From: Salinimicrobium sp963739625
GTDB taxonomy: Bacteria; Bacteroidota; Bacteroidia; Flavobacteriales; Flavobacteriaceae
Direction: 5' to 3'
NCBI GenBank assembly: GCA_963739625.1
Contig: CAVUAU010000009.1
Span: 124,001-188,000 of the forward strand
DNA: 64,000 nucleotides
The translations under genes and the position numbers were made by a program. Below the pieces are notes generated by a model. The model searched no databases, was not told where the DNA came from, and was given only the letters and a program-made list of their open reading frames with translations. Shown piece by piece: positions 18,731 to 28,046 of this stretch. The stretch's first letter is position 1, and each line of letters begins with the position of its first letter.

Positions 18731-19093
18731 ATGAAAAAAGGCATTTTTGGAGCCCTTCTGCTGCTCATGCTGTTCGTTACCGGCTGTACAAAAGATGTAG
18801 ATGATGAATCTTCTATTCTAGGAAATTGGATAGAAATCGCACCCGTGGAAGGTCGTACTGCTTTGTATTTTTCTCAGGATGATAGGTTATACCTCAAAAA
18901 GGGCGATGCCGCACCCGAAGAATTCGACTACAGCATAGAAGGCAATACACTTTTTCTAAGCATGAGCGATGCTCCGGACTCAAAAAGTGAATTTTTCATA
19001 GATCTTATCGAGCAGAACAAGCTGAAGGTGGAGAATCTCTACATTTCCATTCCTGAAGAGGAGCCGTCTTATATTATCTTTAGGAGAAATTAA
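18731..19093 (+). CDS. Small lipocalin-like lipoprotein (paralog 1)
   Basis: A 120-residue predicted lipoprotein: signal peptide MKKGIFGALLLLMLFVTGC with a lipobox ending at Cys19, then a small beta-rich domain starting LGNWIEI. No named family is recognised. The ATG at 18731 is chosen over an upstream one because it gives a standard lipoprotein signal. It resembles the next gene throughout (GNW/GEW start, IEG-x-x-hydrophobic-FL block, SIPE-x-x-P near the end), so the two are a tandem duplication. Confidence 0.65.
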   Translation: MKKGIFGALLLLMLFVTGCTKDVDDESSILGNWIEIAPVEGRTALYFSQDDRLYLKKGDAAPEEFDYSIEGNTLFLSMSDAPDSKSEFFIDLIEQNKLKVENLYISIPEEEPSYIIFRRN

Positions 19094-19318
19094 GCTCACA
19101 TCCCGAAGGGATGAAATAATTGTAGGATTGGATTTGGTGAAGGGTTCGATCCCTACGGGGTCGTATGCATTTGGTTTTTTTCGCCTGTCAACATCTGAAC
19201 CCTACGGGTTCTTGAAATTCTAAGGAAACGGAATGGGTCAATTAAGCCATTTTCAGAAGGTATTGCAAGAATAGACTTACATCTAATCTTGATCATATAA
19301 TGTGTGCTGCCGGTTTTC

Positions 19319-19326
19319 TACTTTTG
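19319..19326 (+). promoter_or_regulatory. -7 element for the second lipoprotein gene
   Basis: TACTTTTG, an exact TAnnTTTG match, 16 bases before the ATG at 19343. No TTG at the expected distance was recognised. Confidence 0.4.
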
Positions 19327-19342
19327 GCTCAAATGATGTAAA

Positions 19343-19714
19343 ATGAAAAAAAGAATAATTTTAAATCTCATAGCCGCAATCATCAGCTTTTCCTTTGCCG
19401 GCTGTACTACCGACGAGCAGGTAGAAAATTCTCTTGGAGGCGAATGGGTAGAAGTATACCCTCAGCCGGATCGTACCACGGTCATCTTTTCTGCAAACAA
19501 TTCCATGACGCTTATTGAAGAAGGAACAGGAGTGGAAGAAGTTTATACCTTCAGAATTGAAGGCGATGAGATATTTTTGAAGCAGGAAGGTTCAGAAACC
19601 GAAACCGCACTTGCTTTTAACAAACTTGATCCCATGCGATTCAATATCGGCTATCTTTATCCCTCAATTCCTGAAAGCGATCCCGACAAGTTCATGACCT
19701 TTGAAAAAATTTAA
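19343..19714 (+). CDS. Small lipocalin-like lipoprotein (paralog 2)
   Basis: A 123-residue predicted lipoprotein with signal peptide MKKRIILNLIAAIISFSFAGC (lipobox Cys21) and a beta-rich domain beginning LGGEWVEVYPQPDRTTV. It aligns end to end with the neighbour at 18731-19093. The role is unknown; outer-membrane attachment is inferred from the lipobox. The intergenic gap between the two copies is filled with repeat-like palindromes. Confidence 0.65.
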   Translation: MKKRIILNLIAAIISFSFAGCTTDEQVENSLGGEWVEVYPQPDRTTVIFSANNSMTLIEEGTGVEEVYTFRIEGDEIFLKQEGSETETALAFNKLDPMRFNIGYLYPSIPESDPDKFMTFEKI

Positions 19715-20000
19715 ATTCTATGGAAATTTTTGGTTTCAAAGAGACCTCTCGACTTCGCTCGAGGTGACACCGCATCTTAATTAGTCTGTTGATCCTTTTT
19801 TTGCTTTGCATTTAATCCTTCAGTCGATACCTGCGAGATCTCCGGGGAAAATTTTTTGCCACGAATTCACGAATAAATTATGTTGAAGTACGTCATGCGG
19901 GGAAGGAAAAACTCTTTGCGCTCCTTGCGAAGACTTTTGCGGACTCTCGAGAAACTTTAGAATCTCAAATCTCACGTCTAACATCTCATGTCTCAAAAAC
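19715..20000. repeat. Intergenic repeat-rich stretch before the tsf terminator
   Basis: There is no gene here. The stretch holds a CTCGACTTCGCTCGAGGTGA palindromic element (about 19747-19766), a TTTGCGCTCCTTGCGAAGACT element (about 19913-19934) and degenerate 7-base repeats of the ATCTCAC/GTCTAAC type (19961-19996). All three have relatives elsewhere in the window (21966-21993, 40799-40819, 62206-62248, 25086-25115 and 53850-53880). Confidence 0.55.
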
Positions 20001-20033
20001 AAAAAACCCGCTCCTTTGCAGAAACGGGTTTTT
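20001..20033 (-). terminator. Terminator of the rplM-rpsI-rpsB-tsf operon
   Basis: Minus-strand AAACCCG/CGGGTTT stem with a GC-poor loop, followed by a T-rich tract, 23 bases after the tsf stop. Confidence 0.75.
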
Positions 20034-20055
20034 CAGTATAAATTTTCCGAAGAAA

Positions 20056-20880
20056 TTATCCTAAGGCTACTCTTTCAAAAGCAACTACAGAAAGGTTCTT
20101 GTCTTCAGATTTTACATACTCGGCAACGCTCATTTTGTTGTCCTTGATGTAAGCCTGGTTCACAAGAGTGTTGTCTTTGAAGAAACGCTTGATCTTACCT
20201 TTAGCGATATTGTCAAGCATATCCTCTGGCTTTCCTTCTTCTCTCAATTGGTCTTTAGCGATCTCGATCTCTTTTTCAACTACAGACTGGTCAACACCGT
20301 CTTCGTTCAAAGCAACAGGGTTCATTGCAGCTGCCTGCATAGAAACGTTCTTTGCAACTTCCTCAGCATTGTCAGTCTTTGCAGAAAGTCCTGTAAGAAC
20401 AGCGATCTTATTTCCTGCGTGGATGTAAGATCCAACGAAAGGAGCCTCAAGAGTTCTAAAGTCACCAATCTCGATCTTCTCACCAATAACTCCGGTTTGC
20501 TCAGTCAATTTCTCCTGAACAGTAAGACCTTTGTAATCTTTAGCCAAAAGCTCATCTTTAGAGTTTACGTCTAAAGCAAGGTTAGCGAAATCCTGAGCCA
20601 TTTCTACGAAAGAGTCATTCTTTGCTACGAAATCAGTTTCGCAGTTAAGAGAAACGATCACTCCGCGAGTGTTATCAGCATTAACAGTTGCGATCACAGC
20701 CCCTTCAGAAGACTCTCTGTCGGCACGGTTAGCAGCAACTTTTTGACCTTTTTTACGAAGGATCTCGATAGCTGAATCAAAATCCCCATCAGCTTCAACC
20801 AATGCCTTTTTACAATCCATCATACCGGCACCGGTAGCTTTTCTTAATTTATTTACTTCTGCGGCGGTTATCTTTGCCAT
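20056..20880 (-). CDS. tsf: Translation elongation factor Ts
   Basis: The nucleotide-exchange factor for EF-Tu. The 274-residue protein has the N-terminal UBA-like domain (VNKLRKATGAGMMDCKKAL), the TDFVAKN motif near residue 80 that contacts EF-Tu, and the core repeats. It is last in the ribosomal operon, 92 bases after rpsB. Confidence 0.97.
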   Translation of the reverse strand: MAKITAAEVNKLRKATGAGMMDCKKALVEADGDFDSAIEILRKKGQKVAANRADRESSEGAVIATVNADNTRGVIVSLNCETDFVAKNDSFVEMAQDFANLALDVNSKDELLAKDYKGLTVQEKLTEQTGVIGEKIEIGDFRTLEAPFVGSYIHAGNKIAVLTGLSAKTDNAEEVAKNVSMQAAAMNPVALNEDGVDQSVVEKEIEIAKDQLREEGKPEDMLDNIAKGKIKRFFKDNTLVNQAYIKDNKMSVAEYVKSEDKNLSVVAFERVALG

Positions 20881-20972
20881 AGTCTTTGATGTTTTTTAGA
20901 ATGAACAAGTCGTTTAGTCAAATTCCGCGGAAAGCAACTAAACGACTCATATAGTTTAACCTGATGTTATTT

Positions 20973-21869
20973 CTATTCTTCCTCGTCGTTAGAACGTGCT
21001 TTCTCTAAAGTCTCTTGTTTAGACTGTAGTTTCACATCCTCCTTAGCTTCTTTCATCGCCTTTTTATCTTCAGGCTCTGTTGAAGGAACTTCGGTTTCTA
21101 ACTTTGGCTTTCTTGGCTTTGGAGCCTTTTTTGCCGGTTTGTTGTCCTCAGCGCCTTCTTCTTTATCTTTTCCAGAAGATTTTCTTTCAGAAAGACCTTC
21201 AACGATAGAATCGGCAACGTAAGAAACAACTTTACTGATTGATTTTGAAGCATCATCGTTTGCAGGGATCACATAATCCACATCTCTTGGATCTGAATTG
21301 GTGTCAACCATTGCAAAAATTGGAATGTTTAATTTTTGAGCTTCTTTAACCGCGATGTGTTCACGAGTGATGTCTACTACGAACAATGCACCTGGAAGAC
21401 GGCTCATGTCTGCAATAGAACCTAAGTTTTTGTCCAACTTAGCTCTTAAACGATCTACTTGTAAGCGTTCTTTTTTAGAAAGCGTGTTGAAAGTACCGTC
21501 TTTCTTCATTCTGTCGATAGAAGCCATTTTCTTAACAGCTTTACGAATAGTAACGAAGTTGGTCAACATACCACCTGGCCATCTTTCTGTGATGAAAGGC
21601 ATGTTAGCTCTTTCGGCTTGTTCAGCAACGATTTCTTTTGCTTGTTTTTTAGTGGCTACGAAAAGGATCTTTCGTCCACTGGCTGCGATTTTGCTAAGAG
21701 CCTCACCGGCTTCCTGCATTTTAGCAGCACTCTTGTATAGGTTGATGATGTGAATCCCGTTGCGCTCCATGTAAATGTAAGGCGCCATGTTTGGGTTCCA
21801 TCTTCTTGTGAGGTGTCCAAAGTGTACACCTGCATCAAGTAATTCTTTTACTTCTACTTTGTTTGCCAT
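20973..21869 (-). CDS. rpsB: 30S ribosomal protein S2
   Basis: S2, with the conserved opening LLDAGVHFGHLTRRWNPNM and the core blocks FVATKKQAKEIV and PGALFVVDITREHIAVKEA. At 298 residues it is longer than the usual 230-260 because of a Lys/Glu/Ala-rich C-terminal tail (about 228-298) that looks disordered. Such tails are seen in other Bacteroidota S2 proteins. Confidence 0.96.
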   Translation of the reverse strand: MANKVEVKELLDAGVHFGHLTRRWNPNMAPYIYMERNGIHIINLYKSAAKMQEAGEALSKIAASGRKILFVATKKQAKEIVAEQAERANMPFITERWPGGMLTNFVTIRKAVKKMASIDRMKKDGTFNTLSKKERLQVDRLRAKLDKNLGSIADMSRLPGALFVVDITREHIAVKEAQKLNIPIFAMVDTNSDPRDVDYVIPANDDASKSISKVVSYVADSIVEGLSERKSSGKDKEEGAEDNKPAKKAPKPRKPKLETEVPSTEPEDKKAMKEAKEDVKLQSKQETLEKARSNDEEE

Positions 21870-22029
21870 TTTTGTAATAGTTTACGTTCTGTTGAGATAG
21901 CAACAGGCAAGTGGCGATATCATAAATATATCCGGCCTTGTCTGTTTAGATGCTAAACTAACCACCGACACTTCGACTTCTCTCAGTGTGACTTCGGCGT
22001 AACAACAAAAATCTTTTTTAAATGAACTT

Positions 22030-22050
22030 TTTGGCGCTTTGAACGCCAAA
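22030..22050 (-). other. Hairpin between rpsI and rpsB
   Basis: TTTGGCG-N7-CGCCAAA just after the rpsI stop. On the minus strand it is not followed by a long T run, so it may be a weak attenuator or an RNA-processing hairpin that lowers expression of rpsB-tsf. Confidence 0.45.
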
Positions 22051-22056
22051 TAAAAA

Positions 22057-22443
22057 TTAACGTTTAGAGAACTGGAATTTCTTACGAGCTTTCTTCTGAC
22101 CGAATTTCTTACGCTCAACCATTCTTGGGTCTCTTGTAAGAAGGCCTTCAGGCTTAAGAGTAGTTCTGTTCTCGGCATCCAACTCTACCATTGCTCTGGA
22201 TAGGGCAAGACGAATAGCTTCGGCCTGGCCAGTGATCCCACCACCGTAAACGTTTACTTTGATGTCAAAGCTCTCGTTGTTTCCGGTCATGTTAAGCGGC
22301 TGTCTTACTTTATATTGAAGAGTGCCTGTAGAGAAGTAATCCTTAACGTCTTTTTTGTTTACAGTGATGTTTCCGCTTCCGGTTGAAACGTACACACGTG
22401 CAACAGCCGTTTTTCTACGGCCAATCTTGTGAATAACTTCCAT
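22057..22443 (-). CDS. rpsI: 30S ribosomal protein S9
   Basis: A 128-residue S9 with the N-terminal IGRRKTAVARVYV block, the GGGITGQAEAIRLALSRA block and the conserved basic tail ending KFQFSKR that reaches the decoding site. It shares one base with the rplM stop, so the two are coupled. Confidence 0.97.
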   Translation of the reverse strand: MEVIHKIGRRKTAVARVYVSTGSGNITVNKKDVKDYFSTGTLQYKVRQPLNMTGNNESFDIKVNVYGGGITGQAEAIRLALSRAMVELDAENRTTLKPEGLLTRDPRMVERKKFGQKKARKKFQFSKR

Positions 22444-22898
22444 TACTTAAGATCGTTTAGGTTAATAGTTTTTGGTTTCTGAGCCTCAACATTGTGTTCT
22501 GAGCCCGCGAAAACCCTTAGGTTACGGAAAAGATCTGCTCCAAGTTTGTTCTTTGGAAGCATTCCTTTTACTGCATTTTCGACAAGTCTCTCAGGACCTT
22601 TACCGAATAATTCCGAAGCAGTTAAACTTTTTTGACCCCCAGGATAGCCGGTGTGGCGAATGTACTCTTTAGAGTCCCATTTCTTTCCTGTTAAGTTGAT
22701 CTTCTCAGCATTGATAACAGCAACGTTATCTCCGCAATCAACGTGTGGGGTAAAATTCGCCTTGTACTTTCCTCTCAATAGCTTTGCAACTATTGAAGAA
22801 AGGCGGCCAAGGGCTTGTCCTTCAGCGTCTACAACAACCCACTCCTTATTGACAGTGGCTTTGTTGGCAGAAACCGTTTTGTAGCTTAATGTGTCCAC
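22443..22898 (-). CDS. rplM: 50S ribosomal protein L13
   Basis: A 151-residue L13, with WVVVDAEGQALGRLSS, NFTPHVDCGD and AVKGMLPKNKLG as family landmarks. It is the first gene of the rplM-rpsI-rpsB-tsf block and has a near-ideal promoter 56 bases upstream. Confidence 0.97.
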   Translation of the reverse strand: MDTLSYKTVSANKATVNKEWVVVDAEGQALGRLSSIVAKLLRGKYKANFTPHVDCGDNVAVINAEKINLTGKKWDSKEYIRHTGYPGGQKSLTASELFGKGPERLVENAVKGMLPKNKLGADLFRNLRVFAGSEHNVEAQKPKTINLNDLK

Positions 22899-22954
22899 AC
22901 TAATTAAATTTACTTAATAATTAAACATTCCATTCCCTGCTTAAAACAGGGCTG

Positions 22955-22985
22955 CAAATGTACAACTATAAATTTATATTACAAA
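22955..22985 (-). promoter_or_regulatory. Promoter of the rplM ribosomal operon
   Basis: Minus-strand TTTG (22982-22985), 19-base A/T-rich spacer, TACATTTG (22955-22962). This is an exact match to the Bacteroidota TTTG-N19-TAnnTTTG consensus. Confidence 0.8.
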
Positions 22986-23207
22986 CGGCATTTCATTTAA
23001 TTGAAGTGCTAAAAGTTTCTGATTCTCAGGCGACTCAGAATTTCTTCGGAAAATGACATTTTTGGGTCCTCTTCTTATGGAATAACAGCCTCAGAAATTT
23101 TTGATCGCAAGGCCCCGGACTGTAGGAAAAGTTGAAGAGGGAAGGGTTATATTGATCGATAAAAGACATATAATAGCGTTAAAGTGTAAGATTTAACAGT
23201 TAAAGGC
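22986..23207. other. Intergenic DNA between the rplM promoter and the lipoprotein promoter
   Basis: No gene was found. It contains one copy of the dispersed palindrome (GGAAAATGACATTTTTGG, 23048-23065) and otherwise nothing recognisable. Confidence 0.5.
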
Positions 23208-23238
23208 TTGTTAAAAAGAAGTGATCAACTTACTTTTG
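23208..23238 (+). promoter_or_regulatory. Promoter of the lipoprotein gene at 23260
   Basis: TTG (23208-23210), 20-base spacer, TACTTTTG (23231-23238), 21 bases before the chosen ATG. The upstream GTG at 23221 would fall inside the promoter, which excludes it. Confidence 0.65.
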
Positions 23239-23259
23239 TTGCCTGAAATTCAAACTGCT

Positions 23260-23850
23260 ATGAAAAAATTTTCAACTCTTTTCTTCGGAAGCCTTTGTGC
23301 TTCTGTTCTCTTCTTCTCCTGTTCCCCAGATGCCACAGTGATGGAAGACGCCAATGCACTTAATTCGAGTGCTTCCATGACTACTGCTGCCAATATTACT
23401 TCGGCCGATCTTGTTGGGACCTGGAATTTACAATCTATGAACTCTGACGTTGCTGTAGACTTCAACAGTGACGGAGTCTATAGTAAAGATATTTTGTCTG
23501 AATCTGGCTGCTTTGACAACATGTACTTCACCTTTGATCCGGATGGAGTTGTATATACAACGCAGGCCAGGCTTTATTTCGACCCTGCAGGCAACTTCAC
23601 TTGTAGCGAAAAATCATACAAAGCCACTTATTCAGTGGACCAAAATGATCTTACGGTAAATTTTGTTGTAAGTGGAGTTCCTTATACTGAAGTGAAGCAG
23701 ATCTCAATTACAAGTGACGGTACCAACGAATATCTTAATGTTACCCTTACCTCTACAGAGACCGATGCTGCTGTTTATGTTGCCAATGACCCCGGAACCA
23801 CAGTAGCTTCAGACATTAATCAGATTGATTTTACTTATATCAAACAGTAA
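23260..23850 (+). CDS. Lipocalin-like secreted lipoprotein
   Basis: A 196-residue predicted lipoprotein with signal MKKFSTLFFGSLCASVLFFSC (lipobox near Cys21) and a lipocalin-like beta-rich domain opening LVGTWNLQSM at about 50. That domain has a Cys pair in the middle and DGTNEYLNVTLTST near the end. The function is unknown. It is a single-gene unit with its own promoter and terminator. Confidence 0.7.
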   Translation: MKKFSTLFFGSLCASVLFFSCSPDATVMEDANALNSSASMTTAANITSADLVGTWNLQSMNSDVAVDFNSDGVYSKDILSESGCFDNMYFTFDPDGVVYTTQARLYFDPAGNFTCSEKSYKATYSVDQNDLTVNFVVSGVPYTEVKQISITSDGTNEYLNVTLTSTETDAAVYVANDPGTTVASDINQIDFTYIKQ

Positions 23851-23871
23851 TTAGGGATAATCTTATAATCA

Positions 23872-23899
23872 AAACCTTCCTTTGCGGAAGGTTTTTTTA
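23872..23899 (+). terminator. Terminator after the lipoprotein gene
   Basis: AACCTTCC-N5-GGAAGGTT stem followed by seven T, 22 bases after the stop. Confidence 0.85.
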
Positions 23900-23902
23900 T
23901 TT

Positions 23903-24970
23903 CTAATTTTTGGGATCTATCTTCTTGACGTAAAGCTCCTGTACCAGGATCATCACCACCAAAATAATAGGGGTGGCCAGGGTGATTCCCCAGATTCCTG
24001 CAAAACTTGCCACAACAAGCTGCGAAGTAATAATTAGGGCAGGAGGGACACTGGTTAACCGCTGCTGAATTTTTGGAGTGATCACGTTGCTTTCCAGGAA
24101 CTGCACCAGCATGTAAAGTCCAACTACAATAAGCGCCGTCTGCGGGTCTTTGGATAAGGCCACCAGTACTGCAGGAATCATGGCGATAAGGGGACCAAAG
24201 TTGGGAATGAAGTTTAAGAATCCGGCGATGATCGAAAGCGCCAGCCACATAGGCATTCCCATGATCTTAAGGCCGATGGCCGTGAGTACAAATACGACGA
24301 ACATTGCGAAGAGTTTTCCCAGGATCCATTGTTTCATGCTTTGACCAAGGTGGTCAAGTACATCATCTGCCTTCCCGCGGCCTTTTGGCGGCACCAGTTT
24401 TTTGATGCCTTTTGTGTACAGGTAAGGAGAAGCGGTGAGGTAAGCACCCACGAGTAGGATGACATAAATGTCACCCAGAATACCAAAAGTAGTTCTAAAA
24501 AAGCTGGAAAAGACCGAGGTCATTTTTTGTCCGCTACCGCTTTCCTGAATTCGCTTAATAGCTTCTCGTCCCAAGTAGGTGTCTTTGATTTGTTCTTTAG
24601 CATTTTGGTATGTCTCGGGCAAAGTTTCGCTGAGTTGCGTCATTTGGTTTTGAGCTTCACTTCCAATAAGCCAGATGATTCCTGCGACGAACAATAAAGT
24701 ACCTCCAATTGAAATGGTCATAGCGATCCATTTCTTCCAGTGTGTCTTTTTTTCGATGAGTTGAGCCAGGCCGCGAAAATAGGTTGCAATCAAAGCCCCG
24801 CCCAAAACAAGAATAAATACGCTGAAGGTGGATTTAAAAATGAGGAGGATAGAGGTGATCAAAGCAAATATACCTGCTACAATCCAGGCCTTTTGTACAA
24901 ACGAATATTTTTTGTCCTGACTGAAGTCTTCGGTCATTTGAGGTTTTTTTAGTTGGTTGTGGTTTTCCAA
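23903..24970 (-). CDS. AI-2E family transporter (PerM/TqsA-type permease)
   Basis: A 355-residue member of the AI-2E transporter family, with about seven to eight helices. It has the family's paired N-terminal helices (about 29-46 and 49-68), a long middle segment (about 110-160) and the C-terminal block NFIPNFGPLIAMIPAVLVAL near 253 with a LESNVITPKIQ loop. Substrates in the family include autoinducers, indole or sodium; none can be assigned here. A shorter start at residue 12 (MTEDFSQ) is possible. Confidence 0.85.
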   Translation of the reverse strand: MENHNQLKKPQMTEDFSQDKKYSFVQKAWIVAGIFALITSILLIFKSTFSVFILVLGGALIATYFRGLAQLIEKKTHWKKWIAMTISIGGTLLFVAGIIWLIGSEAQNQMTQLSETLPETYQNAKEQIKDTYLGREAIKRIQESGSGQKMTSVFSSFFRTTFGILGDIYVILLVGAYLTASPYLYTKGIKKLVPPKGRGKADDVLDHLGQSMKQWILGKLFAMFVVFVLTAIGLKIMGMPMWLALSIIAGFLNFIPNFGPLIAMIPAVLVALSKDPQTALIVVGLYMLVQFLESNVITPKIQQRLTSVPPALIITSQLVVASFAGIWGITLATPIILVVMILVQELYVKKIDPKN

Positions 24971-25042
24971 AAGTTACTAAATTTTACCTTTTTTGCGACT
25001 GATGTTAACAAAGTCTTCCGAAAATGCCTTTTTTGAGAGGAA

Positions 25043-25080
25043 ACAAAAAACCTAACAGGTTTCGAAGACCTGTTAGGTTT
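25043..25080 (-). terminator. Terminator of polA, also a repeat-type palindrome
   Basis: A 13-base perfect stem (AAACCTAACAGGT and its complement, seven-base loop) that on the minus strand is followed by a T-rich run. The CCTAACAGGT palindrome looks like a REP-type element reused as a terminator. Confidence 0.7.
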
Positions 25081-25120
25081 GTATTATCTAACATCTCACG
25101 TCTAAATCCTAGCGTCTAAT

Positions 25121-27949
25121 CTAGTGCGCTTCCAGCCAGTCGAGGCCCACCCCAAGATCTACTTCTAAAGGCACATCCATTATAAAGGCATTTTCCATTT
25201 CTCTTTTTACGAGGGCTTTGATCTCTTCCAGTTCGGGTTTGTAAACATCAAAGACAAGTTCATCATGCACCTGAAGCAGCATTTTTGTTCGGTAATTGCC
25301 CTCCTTCAGTTTCTTGTGAATGTTGATCATGGCGAGTTTAATTATATCTGCAGCACTTCCCTGAATGGGTGCGTTTACCGCGTTTCTTTCAGCAGCGCTG
25401 CGCACCATTTGATTGCGGGAGTTGATGTCTTTTAAATAACGACGGCGGCCAAGAACAGTTTGTACATAACCGTGCTCTCTTGCGAACTCCACCTGTTCGC
25501 TGATGAAGTCTCTCAACTTTGGGTAAGTCTTGTAATAGGTTTCGATCAACTCCTTGGATTCCCCGCGGGAAAGACTGGTTTGCTGGCTCAACCCAAAGGC
25601 CGAAACCCCGTAAACAATCCCGAAGTTGACAGATTTGGCGTTGCTTCGCTGCTCCCGTGTCACCTCGTCCATGGGCACGTTAAAGACATTAGCAGCGGTA
25701 GAGGCATGGATATCCTGATTTTCCTGAAATGCCTTGATCATATTGTCTTCCTTGCTCAAAGAAGCAATGATCCTGAGTTCGATCTGCGAGTAATCGGCGG
25801 CTAATAGCACGTGCTCCTCATCTCTTGGCACGAATGCCTTTCTTACCTGCCTTCCTCTCTCGGTTCTAATAGGAATATTCTGCAGGTTCGGGTTGTTTGA
25901 ACTCAGCCGGCCGGTTGCAGCCACAGTCTGCATATACTCTGTATGCACACGGCCGGTTGAAGGTTCCACTTGTAGCGGCAGCGCATCTATATAAGTGTTT
26001 TTTAATTTAACCAGGCCGCGATAATCCATAACCTGCTGCACGATCTTATGCTCCTGTGCCAGGACCGAAAGGATCTCTTCGCCTGTAGAATACTGTCCCG
26101 TTTTCGTCTTTTTGGGTTTGTCAACCAACTTTAGCTTCTCAAAAAGGATGATTCCCAAGCTGTTTTGGAGAACCAATATTGAATTCTTCTCCTGCGGTCT
26201 CATAAATGGCTTTTTCGAGCTGGCTTATGTCTTTATCCATTTCTTCGGAAAGGATTTGCCAGGTAATCTTTGTCCAGCCTGATGCCCTCCAGCTCCATGT
26301 CGGCAAGCACCTTTACCAGCGGAATCTCAATTTCGTGAAACAGTTTTTCGGTATTTCGCCTCTTTTAGTTCGGGGGTAAACTGCTGCTTCAGCTGAAGGA
26401 TAACATCGGCGTCTTCTACGCTGAATTCTGTTTGCTCCTCCAGGGGAATGTCGCGCATGGACTTCTGATTCTTTCCTTTTCCCAGGAGCTCCTCAACAAA
26501 GACCGGGGTGTAGTTAAGGTAGGTTTCCGAAAGTACATCAAGGCCGTGTCGCATATCTGGATTGATCAAATAATGCGCGATCATGGTATCGAAAAGCGGT
26601 CCTTTAAAGCTGATATTGTACTTCGCCAGCACCTTAATGTCGTGCTTCAGGTTTTGTCCAACCTTTTCGATATTTTCAGCTTCAAAGAAAGGCCGTAACT
26701 GCTCCATCACCTGTTGGGCTTCTTCACGCTCCTCGGGAATGGGCAGGTAGAAACCTTTCCCGGCTTCCCAGGAAAATGCGATCCCAATTATTTCCGCAGG
26801 AATAGGATCTAAAGAAGTCGTGGTAAATTCAAGGCAGACGCACTGCTGTTTCATCAAATTCTGAAGAAAGAACTTCATCGCCATGCCCGAAGCCACGCTT
26901 TGATAGACATGAGCAACATCTTTGATCTTTTTGCGCCCCGAAACTTCCTGTAATGTCTCCTGTTCATCTCCTCCAAAAAGAGAAAATTGACCTGCACCTG
27001 CAGGCTGCGCCTGTGCTTTGGCGGTTTCGGTATTGCTCACCTGGGTTGGCCGGGCAGTTTGTTCGCCCGAAAAGAGCTTTAGAAACTGCTCCTTCAGTCT
27101 ACGAAACTCGAGTTCTTCAAAGATCTCCTGTACCTTTTCTGAATCGGGCATGGAAAGTTCATAATCTTCGGCGTGAAACTGCACATCACAGTCGCACATG
27201 ATCTCGGCGAGTTTTTTGGAGACCATCCCCAATTCGGCATTGGCTTCCACTTTTTCGCGCATTTTCCCTTTTAATTGATGAGTGTTCGCCAGCAGGTTTT
27301 CCATGCTTCCAAACTGCTTCAGGAATTTTTTAGCGGTTTTCTCGCCCACTCCGGGTAAGCCCGGGATGTTATCTACCGCGTCACCCATCATTCCGAGGAA
27401 ATCAATCACCTGCTCAGGCCGTTCCACCTCGAACTTCTTTCGAACTTCGGGCAGGCCCCAAATTTCAATCCCGTTCCCCATACGGGCGGGACGGTACATG
27501 AAGATGTTATCGGAAACAAGTTGCGCGAAATCTTTGTCGGGCGTGACCATGAACACCTTGTAATCCTCTTTCTCGGCTTGCTTAGCAAGAGTTCCAATAA
27601 TGTCATCGGCCTCGCAACCCGGCAGCACCACCACGGGAATGTGCATGGCTTTCAAGATGTCCTGGATGTAAGGAATTGACTGTAATATTGGCTCGGGCGT
27701 GGCATCGCGGTGCGCCTTGTAAGCTTCAAACATTTCGGTTCTCGCGTCACTGCCTTCTTTATCAAAACAAACCGCCAGGTGATCCGGGCGCTCCCTTCTT
27801 ATCACATCGAACAGGGAATTCATGAAGCCCATGATGGCCGAGGTGTCCTGACCTTTGGAGTTGACAATAGGATTTTTTATGAAAGCATAATAGCCTCTAA
27901 AAATGAGGGCATATGCATCGAGAAGGAATAGTCGCTTTTTTTCAGCCAT
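25121..27949 (-). CDS. polA: DNA polymerase I (three frameshifts as sequenced)
   Basis: DNA polymerase I, for repair and Okazaki-fragment maturation. The N-terminal 5'-3' exonuclease (about 1-300, with FLLDAYALIFRGYYAF and GLPGVGEKTAKKFLKQFG), the 3'-5' exonuclease-like domain (about 350-540) and the polymerase domain (ADYSQIELRIIA, RSNAKSVNFGIVYG, LLQVHDELVFD) are all present. The frame changes three times within 200 bases, at about 26344-26348, 26252-26253 and 26152-26153. Each is cured by removing one base, giving 941 codons. In the exonuclease, motif I reads CLEFTTTSLD where DxE is expected, so proofreading may be absent. The three gains are probably errors. Confidence 0.9.
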
Positions 27950-28046
27950 TTTAAATTTTTATAGAAATACAAAAATACAAATTGTTGACAGATGCCCCTG
28001 TTAAACGTCCACTTCTGTTTAAAGGTTCCTGTATACACAGGTCGCG

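Noticed and set aside
21882..22178. Minus-strand frame between rpsB and rpsI
   Set aside because: It overlaps rpsI in another frame and covers a dispersed palindromic repeat; no protein family features.
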